From Flavobacterium pectinovorum (lineage in GTDB: Bacteria; Bacteroidota; Bacteroidia; Flavobacteriales; Flavobacteriaceae), in contig NZ_FRBX01000007.1 of assembly GCF_900142715.1 (NCBI RefSeq), positions 114,937 to 178,936 of the forward strand: a stretch of 64,000 nt of DNA, read 5' to 3'. This document shows, piece by piece, positions 10,701-19,422 of this stretch (its first letter is position 1; each line of letters opens with the position of its first letter). The notes beneath the pieces are model-generated. The model ran no database searches. It was given only the letters and a program-made list of their open reading frames with translations, and was not told the origin of the DNA. Position numbers and translations under genes: made by a program.

Positions 10701-10753
10701 ACTTCTATCCAAAAACCAGAACTTATATGTTTGGTGTAAATGTGATCTTCTAA
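7742..10753 (+). CDS. SusC-like TonB-dependent glycan transporter
   Basis: A 1003-residue outer-membrane porin of the SusC/RagA type that imports oligosaccharides in a TonB-dependent way. Signal peptide 1-22 (NTWAQ); carboxypeptidase-regulatory-like domain about 25-110 (TTDFDGKFKF); the SusC-typical VVVGYGKGSRKNLTTAVTSV segment near residue 105; plug domain with VIDGIPG and DVLKDAAATAIYGNRAANGVIMVTTKKG; then the beta-barrel, ending with NNVFVITKYKGIDPE and a C-terminal Phe. The SusD partner starts a few bases downstream. The two form the lipoprotein-lidded importer of this PUL. Flanking GH89 and GH92 enzymes suggest a mannose- and GlcNAc-containing oligosaccharide as cargo, which is inference. 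Confidence 0.94.
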   Translation: MEKLKLLLLAFCFCFSINTWAQKTEVSGVVLDDKGIPLPAANVLEKGTTNSVTTDFDGKFKFSASNKNAILIVSYMGFEDLTLKLDETKTNYSIKLQPTTNSLEQVVVVGYGKGSRKNLTTAVTSVKAEDLNRGAISDVGQLLQGKVSGLNISSSGDPTKTASVVLRGASTLNSSQGPFYVIDGIPGVDISVISPDDIATIDVLKDAAATAIYGNRAANGVIMVTTKKGSKGKTQIAYNGYVGWEEVSNNLDMMNADQLRDFTTKNNLNFTPENDKGANTNWQKEILRTGRAASSSHNLSMSGGGDHGNYTASITSLNKEGVMLKSDFSRIIARLSVEQFAFDDKVKFGLNVTNSSTKYQNVPQRNTVLLQAASYLPVSPVRNADGSFFENFTSPGYFNPVALIDHGTDETKTENLVGNFTAEVKLPFGFTYNLNLAHQRLTTSHGEFYDSYYSQYNSANFYNNPDPPLTKTLVNFGVNGSALRNSYETRNNIIESFLTWDKTFGEHKIKAVGGYSWQENTLGDGFQATTTNFPVDNVGYNNLALSNYTSVNGYVVNFGDSKAYQKTRLIAYFGRVNYNYKDKYLLQGSIRRDGGSMFGGNNQWGYFPSVGGAWRVDKEGFMKNQDFFSDLKFRGSWGVTGNSSGFNAYTAQFISGSLGTFYYNGQQIGAYGPNQAANPDLKWEKTATTNIGVDFSILKGKVTGSVDVYDKKTTDMIFNYNVNPVLVPVGSIVANGGTMSNKGIEVSLSTTPVKTANFSWTTNLNLAHNKNEIVKLTSPFFVGGDSIRRVQPDGGGQTGSTLQIFKEGKPLGQFFTLKYAGKNADGVSQYYDKNGALTTTPLNGVDYHYAGSAQPKLLVGWANNFQYKKFDLSIFFRGVFGNKIFNATRADLFRPSTAMTNNILVDAGNESPNDLNSYKYSDRFIEDGSYVRLDNMTLGYNFGKVGRYINSVRIYQTVNNVFVITKYKGIDPEVEQGGTAPGVDSNNFYPKTRTYMFGVNVIF

Positions 10754-10771
10754 AATTAAATGCTAAAAATT

Positions 10772-12385
10772 ATGAAAAAGATATTAAAATATTTAGGGCT
10801 CCCAGTACTTATGGCTGGTTTAATATGGTCTTGTGACGATCTTGAAGTGCCTATTACAACACAATTGACACCTGAAGTATTTCCACAAAACTCAGCACAA
10901 TATATTCAGACTACAGGACCTGTTTATGCAGCATTTCGAGGTGAGTTTTCATTTGCCTGGTGGTGGTCACAATCTTTATCTACAGACGAAGCTATTTTGC
11001 CTGCAAGAGGAGGTAACTGGTTTGATAACAGAAACTATATCGCAATGCATTATCATGATTGGAATGCAGATAACGGAATCATAGGAAGTCTTTGGGATTG
11101 GTCATCTAAAGTGATCGGGACAAGTAATCAGGCAATTTCAATTTTAAATCAGACAATGCCTGAAGGTGCAGATAAAAACACGTTGATTTCTGAGTTAAAA
11201 ACAATGCGTGCTATTTCTTATTACATGTTAATGGATAGTTATGGAGATGTACCGTTGGACACTTTATACGGAGATTTTACGTCTCATGCCAAAACGCCAA
11301 GAAAAGATGTTTTTAATTTTATTGAAAAAGAATTAAAAAATGCCGTTCCTAATTTAAATCCGGTTGCCGGAGTTGCCACTTACGGAAGACCAAATAAACA
11401 AACGGCTAATGCAATGCTTGCTAAATTATATCTAAACGCTGAGGTATATACAGGCGCATCACGTGTTAATGAATGTATTGCAGCTTGTGATGAAGTAATC
11501 AACTCAGGCTTATATGTTGTTGAGCCAAGAGCAACTTACCTTCAAATGTTTTATCCAACAAATGGGCCTTTGATGAAAGAATTCATTTTTGCAGTTCCTT
11601 ACGATCCGGCAGCTGTTACAGTGGGTTACAACGGACAAATGTACCATTCACGTTATGATGTACCGCGTTCTGAAAGAGCGAAGTTTGGTCTTGCATTTAC
11701 ACCAAGTGCACCAAGAAGTACCCTTCCTGAATTTTATGCTTATTTTGATGATGTAAATGATATTCGAAATAAACAATGGCTTACAGGTCTTCAATATATG
11801 AATAATGGCGTTACTCCGGTAATGGTTACAACAACCAAAAAAGGATATGACCAATTTTATACAGGATCTGATGGAGGAGACACATATACTTATCAGGTTA
11901 ATTTAACACCAGATATTATACCACGTCAAAGTGAAACTTTATTTGATCTTGGAAATGACGAAATTGCATGGAATATGGGATACAGAAATGTTAAATTTTA
12001 CCCGGATGCTACTTCAACAAATCGTAATCAAAACAATGATGTTCCTTTCTTACGTTATTCAGATGTTCTTTTAATGAAAGCAGAAGCAATTCTTCGTGGA
12101 GGAAGTGTAACATTAGGACAAAGTGCAGATGCATTAGTAAACATGGTTCGTTCTAATCGTACAACATCTCCAGCATTGAGCGGTGTAACATTAGAAGATC
12201 TTTACAAAGAAAGAAGTCGTGAATTTACCTGGGAAGCATGGCATAGAAATGATATGATCCGTTTTGGAAAATATGAAGGGCAATGGGGTTACAAAACCAA
12301 TGCAGATACCTATCGCCGTGTTTTCCCAATTCCAACCAACGCTATGGTTTTAAACCCGGCTCTGATCCAGAATGATGGATATTAA
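10772..12385 (+). CDS. SusD-like glycan-binding lipoprotein
   Basis: About 537 residues. The surface lid and substrate-binding partner of the SusC transporter immediately upstream. It has a lipoprotein signal with lipobox GLIWSC, TPR-like helices with conserved RAISYYMLMDSYGDVPL, and the C-terminal RagB/SusD signature: LRYSDVLLMKAEAILRGG, then ERSREFTWEAWHRNDMIRFGKY and FPIPTNAM. The ATG at 10772 (MKKILKYLG) is chosen over the in-frame ATG at 10760 because it gives a more typical signal sequence. The hairpin at 12431 follows it, so the SusCD transcript may end there in part. Aromatic binding-site residues cannot be assigned by eye. Confidence 0.93.
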   Translation: MKKILKYLGLPVLMAGLIWSCDDLEVPITTQLTPEVFPQNSAQYIQTTGPVYAAFRGEFSFAWWWSQSLSTDEAILPARGGNWFDNRNYIAMHYHDWNADNGIIGSLWDWSSKVIGTSNQAISILNQTMPEGADKNTLISELKTMRAISYYMLMDSYGDVPLDTLYGDFTSHAKTPRKDVFNFIEKELKNAVPNLNPVAGVATYGRPNKQTANAMLAKLYLNAEVYTGASRVNECIAACDEVINSGLYVVEPRATYLQMFYPTNGPLMKEFIFAVPYDPAAVTVGYNGQMYHSRYDVPRSERAKFGLAFTPSAPRSTLPEFYAYFDDVNDIRNKQWLTGLQYMNNGVTPVMVTTTKKGYDQFYTGSDGGDTYTYQVNLTPDIIPRQSETLFDLGNDEIAWNMGYRNVKFYPDATSTNRNQNNDVPFLRYSDVLLMKAEAILRGGSVTLGQSADALVNMVRSNRTTSPALSGVTLEDLYKERSREFTWEAWHRNDMIRFGKYEGQWGYKTNADTYRRVFPIPTNAMVLNPALIQNDGY

Positions 12386-12430
12386 AAATAAGAATTAGTA
12401 AGTACGCATTGTTACCCAATTTTAATTTTG

Positions 12431-12466
12431 AAAAGGAGAGGAGCGTAAATTCTTCTCCTTTTTTTA
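12431..12466 (+). terminator. Intrinsic terminator after SusD
   Basis: AAAAGGAG (12431-12438) pairs with CTCCTTTT (12455-12462), followed directly by further T residues up to 12465. This is a textbook terminator 45 bp after the SusD stop codon. It would separate or attenuate the downstream GH92 genes. Confidence 0.75.
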
Positions 12467-12520
12467 CTAAAAAACTGGTCTATTCAGTTGCTCGTAAGAA
12501 TCAGTTTAGTTTTGTTTTTG

Positions 12521-12589
12521 AATGAAAGCAAAGCTTAATCGAATGCCGTTTGAGAAAGCAGTGAAAGATTAAGCTTTGTAACATTCATT
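12521..12589. repeat. Inverted repeat before the first GH92 gene
   Basis: CAAAGCTTAATC (12529-12540) is matched by GATTAAGCTTTG (12567-12578), and the outer AATGAA/TTCATT ends (12521-12526 and 12584-12589) extend the pairing imperfectly. It lacks a T tail, so it resembles a small intergenic repeat element more than a terminator. Confidence 0.55.
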
Positions 12590-12670
12590 TAGGTTATGCT
12601 TTGAGAATACACTATAATCCGATAAAATCCTGTATAAAACAATATTGTCCCAACAATACAAACAGAATAA

Positions 12671-14989
12671 ATGAAACTAAATAAAATCTATAAAATAGGA
12701 CGCATTGGAATAGGTTTAACTCTTGTTTTTTTAGTGTCGTGCAATGCTCAGAAAACTATTTCTTTAAAAAAGAAACAGTTATCAGACATGGTTTATCCGT
12801 TGTTGGACACCGAAAATTCCAGATGGTTTTACTTTTCATCAGCAAGTCGTCCGTTTGGTATGGTAAACCTAAATCCCGATACAGAAATTAAAGGCGATTG
12901 GGGTGGCGGTTATAAATATACTACAGATACAGTTAAAGGTTTCAGCCACGTTCACGAATGGCAAATGTCTGGTGTATCAGTAATGCCAGTAACAATTACA
13001 GCAGGAAACAAACCAACTATTTTTAAAGACTTTTATTCGAAATTCAGTCATCAAAACGAAATTATAACACCAGGATATCATTCCATAAAATTAGAGCGAT
13101 ATCAAATAACGGCAGAATTAACCAGTACGCAAAGAGTTGGTTTTCATAAATATACTTTTCCAATAAAGGCACAAAAAGCAGTTCTTTTTAATTTGAACAC
13201 TATTTTAGGGCCTTGTGAAAATGCAAATGGCAAATTAGAAAAAAACAATGATTATGAACTTTCGGGTTCATTAGTTTTGAGTACCAATTTCAGACGCCCA
13301 AAACCATTAACCGTATTTTTTAAAATTAAAACAAACGAGCCGATTACTTCCATAGAAAGAGATAATCTGACAGGTAATTATTTGGTCAATTTTAATAAAA
13401 CGAAAGAACAAATATTGATGAAAGTTGGTATTTCTTATACTTCAATAGAAAATGCCGGTAATAATATCGAAACCGAATTACCACATTGGGATTTTAATAA
13501 AACAGTTGACGATTCCAGAAAAGTGTGGAGTGATTTATTGGGAAGAATTAAAATAGAAGGAGGAACCCAAACCGACCAAAGAAGATTTTACACGGATCTT
13601 TGGCATGCCCTTCAAGGCAGAAAAATAATCAGTGACGCAAATGGAGCCTATCCGGATAATACAGGAGAAAAATTCAGACTCGGACAATTGCCTTTAAATG
13701 CTGACGGAAAACCAAAATTCAACCATTACAATTCCGATGCTTTCTGGGGCGCACAATGGACAATTAATAATCTTTGGGGATTGGTATATCCAGAAATTAT
13801 GGAAGAATTTGTCTATTCGTTAATGCAGTATTACAAAGACGGCGGTATGATTCCGCGTGGTCCTTCAGGAGGAAATGATACTTATGTAATGACCGGAGCT
13901 TCGGCAACACCTTTTATCGTAAGTGCCATTCAAAAAGGAATTGTGAAGGAAGATTTAGAGGAGATTTATATCGCGCTCAAAAAAAATCATATGCCGGGAG
14001 GTATTATGGAAAAAGCAGGATATGAACACAATACCAATATTGGCGGTGGATTAAAATATTATTTAGAAAAAGGATATGTGCCTTATCCGCTTCCCGAAGG
14101 CAACTTCGGAAGCCATGAAGACGGTACAAGCCAGACTTTAGAATATGCCTATCAGGATTGGACTTTGGCGCAATTGGCTAAAAAACTAAATCATGAAGAA
14201 GATTATAATTATTTCATCAAAAGAGCTAAAAACTATCAAAATGTTTTTGATGCAAAAATAGGCTGGATGCGTCCGAAAAACGTAGAAGGAAAATGGCGTG
14301 AAAATTATGATCCCTATCAATATGAAAATGGATTTATAGAATCAAATGGTGCACAATCAACATGGTTTGTACCGCATGATATTGAAGGTTTAGCCGTTTT
14401 GATGGGAGGAAAGGAAAAAGCTGTCGAAAAATTGAATGCCCAATTTGAAACGGCCAAAAAACAAAAGTATACTTCTGGTACATCGCATGATGCAGAATTA
14501 CATCCAGAATTTAGCAGAATTCCTGTAAATTTTGGAAATCAGCCTTCTATACAAACATCCAATATTTTTGCAGTATTAGGAAGGCCGGATTTAGCACAGT
14601 ATTGGACAAGAAATGTAGTAAAAGAAACTTTCAGCGGATTATCTCCGGCAACTGGTTATAACGGCGACGAAGATCAGGGATTAATGGGAAGTCTAAATGT
14701 ATTGCTTAAATTAGGTTTATTTCAAATGAACGGCGGAACAGACCAAGATGCCGTTTATCAAATTGGAAGTCCAATATTCAATAAAATCACGATAGACTTA
14801 AATCCGAAATATTATTCAGGCAAAACATTCACCATCAAAGCCAATAACAACAACGCTGAAAATGTGTATATAAAGGATATCAAATTCAATCAGAAAGCAG
14901 TGCCAAAATTCAGTCTTTCACATCAGGAGATTACTAATGGAGGTGAGATGATTTTAGAAATGTCAAATCAGCCAAAGCTAGAAAAATAG
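12671..14989 (+). CDS. GH92 family glycoside hydrolase (alpha-mannosidase-like), divergent
   Basis: 772 residues, lipoprotein signal with lipobox FLVSC. GH92 enzymes are calcium-dependent inverting exo-alpha-mannosidases. Family blocks visible: the N-terminal beta-sandwich start YPLLDTENSRWFYFSSASRPFG, GFSHVHEWQMSG, then in the (alpha/alpha)6 domain FWGAQWTINNLW, GGMIPRGPSGGN, FIESNGAQSTWFVPHD (general-acid candidate E557) and GDEDQGLMGSLNVLLKLGLF (acidic base region D666-D668). The usual opening motif with a Gly-rich YVDPMIGT is changed to MVYPLLDTEN, and the acidic motif is GDED rather than the GNDD of its neighbour, so it belongs to a different subgroup and probably cuts a different linkage or cap. 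It lies 114 bp upstream of a second GH92 gene. Confidence 0.88.
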   Translation: MKLNKIYKIGRIGIGLTLVFLVSCNAQKTISLKKKQLSDMVYPLLDTENSRWFYFSSASRPFGMVNLNPDTEIKGDWGGGYKYTTDTVKGFSHVHEWQMSGVSVMPVTITAGNKPTIFKDFYSKFSHQNEIITPGYHSIKLERYQITAELTSTQRVGFHKYTFPIKAQKAVLFNLNTILGPCENANGKLEKNNDYELSGSLVLSTNFRRPKPLTVFFKIKTNEPITSIERDNLTGNYLVNFNKTKEQILMKVGISYTSIENAGNNIETELPHWDFNKTVDDSRKVWSDLLGRIKIEGGTQTDQRRFYTDLWHALQGRKIISDANGAYPDNTGEKFRLGQLPLNADGKPKFNHYNSDAFWGAQWTINNLWGLVYPEIMEEFVYSLMQYYKDGGMIPRGPSGGNDTYVMTGASATPFIVSAIQKGIVKEDLEEIYIALKKNHMPGGIMEKAGYEHNTNIGGGLKYYLEKGYVPYPLPEGNFGSHEDGTSQTLEYAYQDWTLAQLAKKLNHEEDYNYFIKRAKNYQNVFDAKIGWMRPKNVEGKWRENYDPYQYENGFIESNGAQSTWFVPHDIEGLAVLMGGKEKAVEKLNAQFETAKKQKYTSGTSHDAELHPEFSRIPVNFGNQPSIQTSNIFAVLGRPDLAQYWTRNVVKETFSGLSPATGYNGDEDQGLMGSLNVLLKLGLFQMNGGTDQDAVYQIGSPIFNKITIDLNPKYYSGKTFTIKANNNNAENVYIKDIKFNQKAVPKFSLSHQEITNGGEMILEMSNQPKLEK

Positions 14990-15102
14990 TAAAGATAACG
15001 TTGGGTTAAAACCCTATTAACGCATAAAAATATATAAATATAGTTATTTGAGAAATATTAAAAATAATTAAAAACACAAACAAAAACAAAGAAATAACCA
15101 CA

Positions 15103-17379
15103 ATGAAAATATCATCCAAGTTTATCTTTTTTTTAGGAATATCATTTCTTACAACAATTACAAGTAACGCTCAGAAAACCGTTCATCAATACGTCGATCC
15201 AATGATTGGATCAGAAGGGGTTGGCAGGGTTTTTATTGGCCCATCTTGTCCATACGGAATGGTAAAACCAAGTCCGGATTGTACCTCAAGTCCAAACAGC
15301 GGCTGGCTGCCAATGCCAAAAGAAGTAACAGGTTTTAGCCAAGTACACGTAAGCGGAACAGGCGGAGGCCCGAAATACGGGAACATTCAAATTATGCCAT
15401 TTTCCGGTGCTTTGGATAAAATGGATCAGACCTCATTTCGAACAGAAGAAAATGTAAAACTGGGTTACTACGAAACGGTTTTCAAAGAAAATAAAATTAA
15501 AACCGAAATAACGACAGGCGAAAAAGTATCATTTTACCGTATTACTTATCCAAAAAACACCTCAAAAGAATTAAAAATAGATCCGGGATTTTTTCTTGGA
15601 GAAGAAAAGATTCCTGACGCCAGAGAAGCGCAGCAGTTTGTAGGTTCGCAGATCGAAATTGTTTCGGATACCGAAGTTCGAGGATACAGTAGAATAAGAG
15701 GAGGCTGGAACAATGGCCGCGCTTATACGGTTTATTTTTGGGCTGTTTTCGATCAGCCGATTGCAAAATATGTAACCTTTAAAGACGGAAAATTTTACAA
15801 CAATCAAAAAGCACAGTTTGATTCTGGAAAAAAAACAGCAGCATTACTTTCTTTCGGAAACGGGGGAAAAGAAGAACTGAATGTCAAAATCGGAATCTCT
15901 TTTTTAAGTGAATTAAAAGCAAAAAATAACATAGAAGTAGAAATTCCGTATTGGGATTTTAATACCGTTTTATCCACCTTAGAAAATAAATGGGAAAACT
16001 TATTAAGTCGAATTCAGCTTTCTGCAGACACTTCAGATGAATATAAAAAAATGTTCTACACAGGTTTATATCACACAATGATTATGCCTGTTGATAGAAC
16101 CGGAGAAAATCCCTTATGGACAAATGATGAACCTTATTACGATGATTTTTATACGATTTGGGACACTTTTAGAACCTCAAGTCCTTTAATTACACTGATA
16201 GATTCTAAGCGTAAAGTCGAAATTATAAATGCCATGCTCAATATTTACAAACGCGAAGGTTTTTTACCTGAAGGAAGAAGCGGCAACGATAATGGAAGAA
16301 CTCAGGGAGGTTCAAATGCTGAGGTTGTTCTGGCAGATGCTTTTGTAAAAAACTTAAAAGGAATTGATTACGAACTGGCTTTGCAGGCTATGCTCAAAGA
16401 CGCAACCGTTCCGCCGGGAGGAAATGAAGAAAAAGAAGGAAGGGGCGGGTTAATAGATTATTTAAAATTAGGATATGTTCCCTTCGGCACAGACCGCGCA
16501 GGAAACCGAACAATCGATTATGCTTACAACGATTATAATATTGCCGTTGTTGCAAAAGGATTAGGCAGAACAGATTTGTACAATCAATATATCAAACAAG
16601 CTGACAGCTGGCAGAATTTATGGCGTCCTGATTACGAAAATAACGGAGCCAAAGGTTTTATTATGCCAAAAGACAAAGACGGAAACTGGCTGGATGATGT
16701 TGTTTTCGGCGAATCAAAAATCCAGAAACCTACTTATAAATATACTCCAGTAATTATCGAATCGCCTTGGTATGTATGCCATTGGTGCGTGTTTTTTTAC
16801 GAAGGAAATTCATGGGAATATTCCTTTAGTATTCCGCATGATATTCCCGAAGTGGTTCGTAAGTCGGGAGGAGAAAAAGCTTTTGAAGAAAGACTTAATA
16901 CGTTCTTTAATTCCGAATTGTATAATGTGGCCAATGAACCTTCGTTTTTAACACCTTGTCTGTATCACTGGATCGGTAAACCTTATTTGAGCAGCGACAG
17001 AATCAGAACGATTATCAAAAATAATTTCAATACTTCAAGAGAAGGACTTCCGGGCAATGATGATTCTGGTGCAATGTCTTCATGGCTTGCTTTTCACATG
17101 ATGGGATTATATCCGAATGCCGGACAGCCTTATTATCTGATTAATACGCCTTTGGTAAAAGAAACAACGATACAATTAGAAAACGGAAAAAAGTTTAAAA
17201 TCTCGGCTAAAAAAATGAGCGATAAAAACAAGTATATAAAAACCGCTTCATTAAACGGTAAACCATATAACAAAGCATGGATTTTACACGATGATATTAA
17301 TAACGGAGGAGAATTGATTCTCGAAATGGATTCGAAACCTTCTGCGTGGGGAACTACTATTTTACCTCCAGTTAAATAA
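15103..17379 (+). CDS. GH92 family alpha-mannosidase-like enzyme
   Basis: 758 residues with an ordinary signal peptide (ending SNAQ). The order of motifs is canonical for GH92: YVDPMIGSEGVG at the start of the beta-sandwich, GFSQVHVSGTGGG, FYTGLYHTMIMP, YTIWDTFRTSSPL, GFLPEGRSGND, EGNSWEYSFSIPHD (acid candidate E567) and PGNDDSGAMSSW (D653/D654), followed by YYLINTPL and a C-terminal beta strand set ending in GGELILEMDSKP. GH92 enzymes remove alpha-mannose residues from N-glycans or yeast mannan with calcium. Lack of a lipobox suggests a periplasmic location, while the neighbour is predicted to be a lipoprotein, so the two may act in sequence. The unknown gene downstream starts within 15 bp. 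Confidence 0.93.
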   Translation: MKISSKFIFFLGISFLTTITSNAQKTVHQYVDPMIGSEGVGRVFIGPSCPYGMVKPSPDCTSSPNSGWLPMPKEVTGFSQVHVSGTGGGPKYGNIQIMPFSGALDKMDQTSFRTEENVKLGYYETVFKENKIKTEITTGEKVSFYRITYPKNTSKELKIDPGFFLGEEKIPDAREAQQFVGSQIEIVSDTEVRGYSRIRGGWNNGRAYTVYFWAVFDQPIAKYVTFKDGKFYNNQKAQFDSGKKTAALLSFGNGGKEELNVKIGISFLSELKAKNNIEVEIPYWDFNTVLSTLENKWENLLSRIQLSADTSDEYKKMFYTGLYHTMIMPVDRTGENPLWTNDEPYYDDFYTIWDTFRTSSPLITLIDSKRKVEIINAMLNIYKREGFLPEGRSGNDNGRTQGGSNAEVVLADAFVKNLKGIDYELALQAMLKDATVPPGGNEEKEGRGGLIDYLKLGYVPFGTDRAGNRTIDYAYNDYNIAVVAKGLGRTDLYNQYIKQADSWQNLWRPDYENNGAKGFIMPKDKDGNWLDDVVFGESKIQKPTYKYTPVIIESPWYVCHWCVFFYEGNSWEYSFSIPHDIPEVVRKSGGEKAFEERLNTFFNSELYNVANEPSFLTPCLYHWIGKPYLSSDRIRTIIKNNFNTSREGLPGNDDSGAMSSWLAFHMMGLYPNAGQPYYLINTPLVKETTIQLENGKKFKISAKKMSDKNKYIKTASLNGKPYNKAWILHDDINNGGELILEMDSKPSAWGTTILPPVK

Positions 17380-17392
17380 AATGATAAGCAAG

Positions 17393-17959
17393 ATGAAAAA
17401 TATATTTTTAATGATTCTTTTTTGTATCGTTTATCAAAAAGGAACATCTCAAAACTACATTCCGACAATAAAAAATAATACAGAACTAAATTATGTCTGT
17501 AAACTTCACGGACAGACGAGAACTTTATCACTTATAGCTCAAACAGCGGGTGACGGACTAACTTTTAAATTGGAAACCAGAGGCGTAAAAAGCAGTATTG
17601 TGATGCTTCCTGAAGCAGTAAAAAATGGAAATGCTTTAAGTTTCAATCAGGGAGAATACGCCCCAGTTTTAAACTTAAAACCGACGGAGACTTTTTTTAT
17701 GATTTCAAGATCGGCTTATCAGGATTTAGTAAAAAATAGTTCATTCGTTTATAATAATACAACTTATGTTTTAGATAAAAACGAAGACAAAAACGGTGTT
17801 TCGATTGATGGAAAATTAATCGACGCATTGCATGTAATTGCACAAATTGATGAAACCGAAATGTGGATTATCAAAAATCCAGAATATCCATTAATCTGTA
17901 AAATAGCTAAGAATCCTTTAGGAATAAACTTCACTTTAGTGAAAGTAGCAGATAAATAA
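17393..17959 (+). CDS. Secreted protein of unknown function in the GH92 operon
   Basis: About 188 residues, not recognised. The ATG at 17393 gives a clean signal peptide (MKNIFLMILF...GTSQ); an in-frame ATG at 17381, two bases after the GH92 stop, is also possible. The mature part is beta-rich, without Cys pairs or obvious catalytic motifs, and ends KNPLGINFTLVKVADK, with a preceding TEMWIIKNPEYPLICKI strand. Such patterns resemble small lipocalin- or DUF3108-like beta-barrels, but no family can be named. Tight linkage to the GH92 gene suggests co-transcription and a helper role in this PUL. Confidence 0.7.
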   Translation: MKNIFLMILFCIVYQKGTSQNYIPTIKNNTELNYVCKLHGQTRTLSLIAQTAGDGLTFKLETRGVKSSIVMLPEAVKNGNALSFNQGEYAPVLNLKPTETFFMISRSAYQDLVKNSSFVYNNTTYVLDKNEDKNGVSIDGKLIDALHVIAQIDETEMWIIKNPEYPLICKIAKNPLGINFTLVKVADK

Positions 17960-17992
17960 TATAACCCGTTGGGTGTAATTAAAAAAGAATCC

Positions 17993-18135
17993 AACACATA
18001 GAAACATAGTTTAGTTGTGTAGAAAAGACGACAAAAAGAAACTTAGTTTCTCACACATAGTCCCGAAGCATCGGGATTTGTTAATGCAAGTGAAACGTCT
18101 CTTAACAAGCATCAAAATCTATGTTTCTATGTGTT
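17993..18135. repeat. Intergenic inverted-repeat element, family A (copy 1)
   Basis: Perfect 17-bp terminal inverted repeats: AACACATAGAAACATAG (17993-18009) and its complement (18119-18135). Inside are AAACTTAGTTTCTCACACATAG and a small palindrome TCCCGATGCTTCGGGA-like (CCCGAAGCATCGGG, 18062-18075). A second copy with the same ends and the same internal CACACATAGTCCCGAAGC word lies at 45189-45472. No ORF inside. Confidence 0.75.
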
Positions 18136-18323
18136 AAAAATAATTAAGAATCCTTTACAATAAATACAAAAACATTTTGCGATCTAGTTTTTGTTATTGT
18201 ATTTACTCCTTTTTTATAACAAAATGATTATTTATTGAGAAATCGTTTGCGTAATAGTGAAAGTATTGAAATGTTAGTTTAAATTTACGAAAATTAAATT
18301 TTAAACTATTAATAATTGAAATT

Positions 18324-19175
18324 ATGAGATTATCAATCTTAACCACTTTACTTTTTTGCTGCATTTGTTTTGGACAAAATAATACAGATACAAGTTTGTA
18401 TATGAAGTCTGATAAAATTACTTATCTGACAGATATTGGCTCAGAAACGGGAGATTTATATAAAACAATTGGACATCACGGGCCTGCAGTCGAAAATGAA
18501 TGGATGGCTTTACGAATTTATTTTAGCGATAAAGTAGCAATTGATGTTTATTCTAAAGCAAAACCAGGTTTAGAGTTAAGAAAGGCAAATTGGTACCCAA
18601 CGCCGGAACAGCAAAAAGAAGGATGGGGAGCCGATTACTATAAAGTAGCATCAACTGTAGGTTTGGGAGGTGTAAAACTTTGGGATGGAGAAAAAGTGGT
18701 GCCTTTAAATCCGGTAACAAATCGTTTGGCACGTGTGGGGAAAACAGATACAACTTCGTGGATGGAAATGATTTCAAGAGGAGTTCCTTACAAAGGAAAA
18801 AAAGTAGATATTTTAGTTCGTGTTACGGTGTTTTCCGGTAAAAGAGAGGCAAAAGTAGAAGCTGTTTCTTTAAGCGGAGAAAAAGTACAATTTGCCACAG
18901 GAATTAATTATTTCAAAGATTTTGGAACTAAAAAAGGAACAAATTATATCGCAGTTTGGGGAAAACATCCGGAAGATGTTGCAGCAGAAATCGTAGAGAT
19001 TGGAGCAGCAATTATGTATAATCCAAAAGATTATGAAAAAACTACAGATGATGGGACACAATATTTGTTAATCTCTAAACCAACAAAAACATTAGAAACA
19101 AAAATCATTTCTTCGAGCGCAAGAGAAACAGAATTGAACACTTTAGATAAATTGGAAGCATATATTAAAAAGTAA
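18324..19175 (+). CDS. DUF4861 family secreted protein
   Basis: 283 residues, signal peptide ending at about 16 (CFGQ). The block TIGHHGPAVENEWMALRIYF near residue 50 is the hallmark of DUF4861, a family found in Bacteroidota PULs, often beside polysaccharide lyases or hydrolases, with unknown biochemical activity. Further conserved-looking blocks are GWGADYYKVASTVGLGG and a C-terminal YLLISKPTKTLETKIISS strand. The predicted fold is a beta-sandwich like those of aldose epimerase or lyase accessory domains; that is a guess. It sits alone between two intergenic repeat elements, after the GH92 group and before the phosphoesterase. Confidence 0.72.
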   Translation: MRLSILTTLLFCCICFGQNNTDTSLYMKSDKITYLTDIGSETGDLYKTIGHHGPAVENEWMALRIYFSDKVAIDVYSKAKPGLELRKANWYPTPEQQKEGWGADYYKVASTVGLGGVKLWDGEKVVPLNPVTNRLARVGKTDTTSWMEMISRGVPYKGKKVDILVRVTVFSGKREAKVEAVSLSGEKVQFATGINYFKDFGTKKGTNYIAVWGKHPEDVAAEIVEIGAAIMYNPKDYEKTTDDGTQYLLISKPTKTLETKIISSSARETELNTLDKLEAYIKK

Positions 19176-19197
19176 TAGAATTATCCTTTAAGTAAGA

Positions 19198-19328
19198 ACG
19201 CGGATTGAACGGATTTACTTCGTAAAGACGCGGGTTAAAACGGATAATCTATTTGTATTTTTTAAAAGATTAATAAAAATCCGTTTTAATCCGCGTCTTC
19301 GCGTTAGCGAATCTGTTTAATCCGCGTC
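19198..19328. repeat. Intergenic inverted-repeat element, family B (copy 1)
   Basis: The left arm (19198-19244: ACGCGGATTGAACGGATT, ACTTCGTAAAGACGCGGG, TTAAAACGGA) and right arm (19280-19328: TCCGTTTTAATCCGCGTC, TTCGCGTTAGCGAATC, TGTTTAATCCGCGT) are imperfect complements. The transcript would fold into a long hairpin. Another copy of this family lies at 45331-45442. The GCGGATTAAA words repeat inside each arm. Confidence 0.75.
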
Positions 19329-19422
19329 TAATTTTAAGGACATTTCATGGATATATAATCGGTATAATCTAAAAAAAAAATACAAGTAACAGATAATTAT
19401 TAAAAATTAGAATACAAAATAA

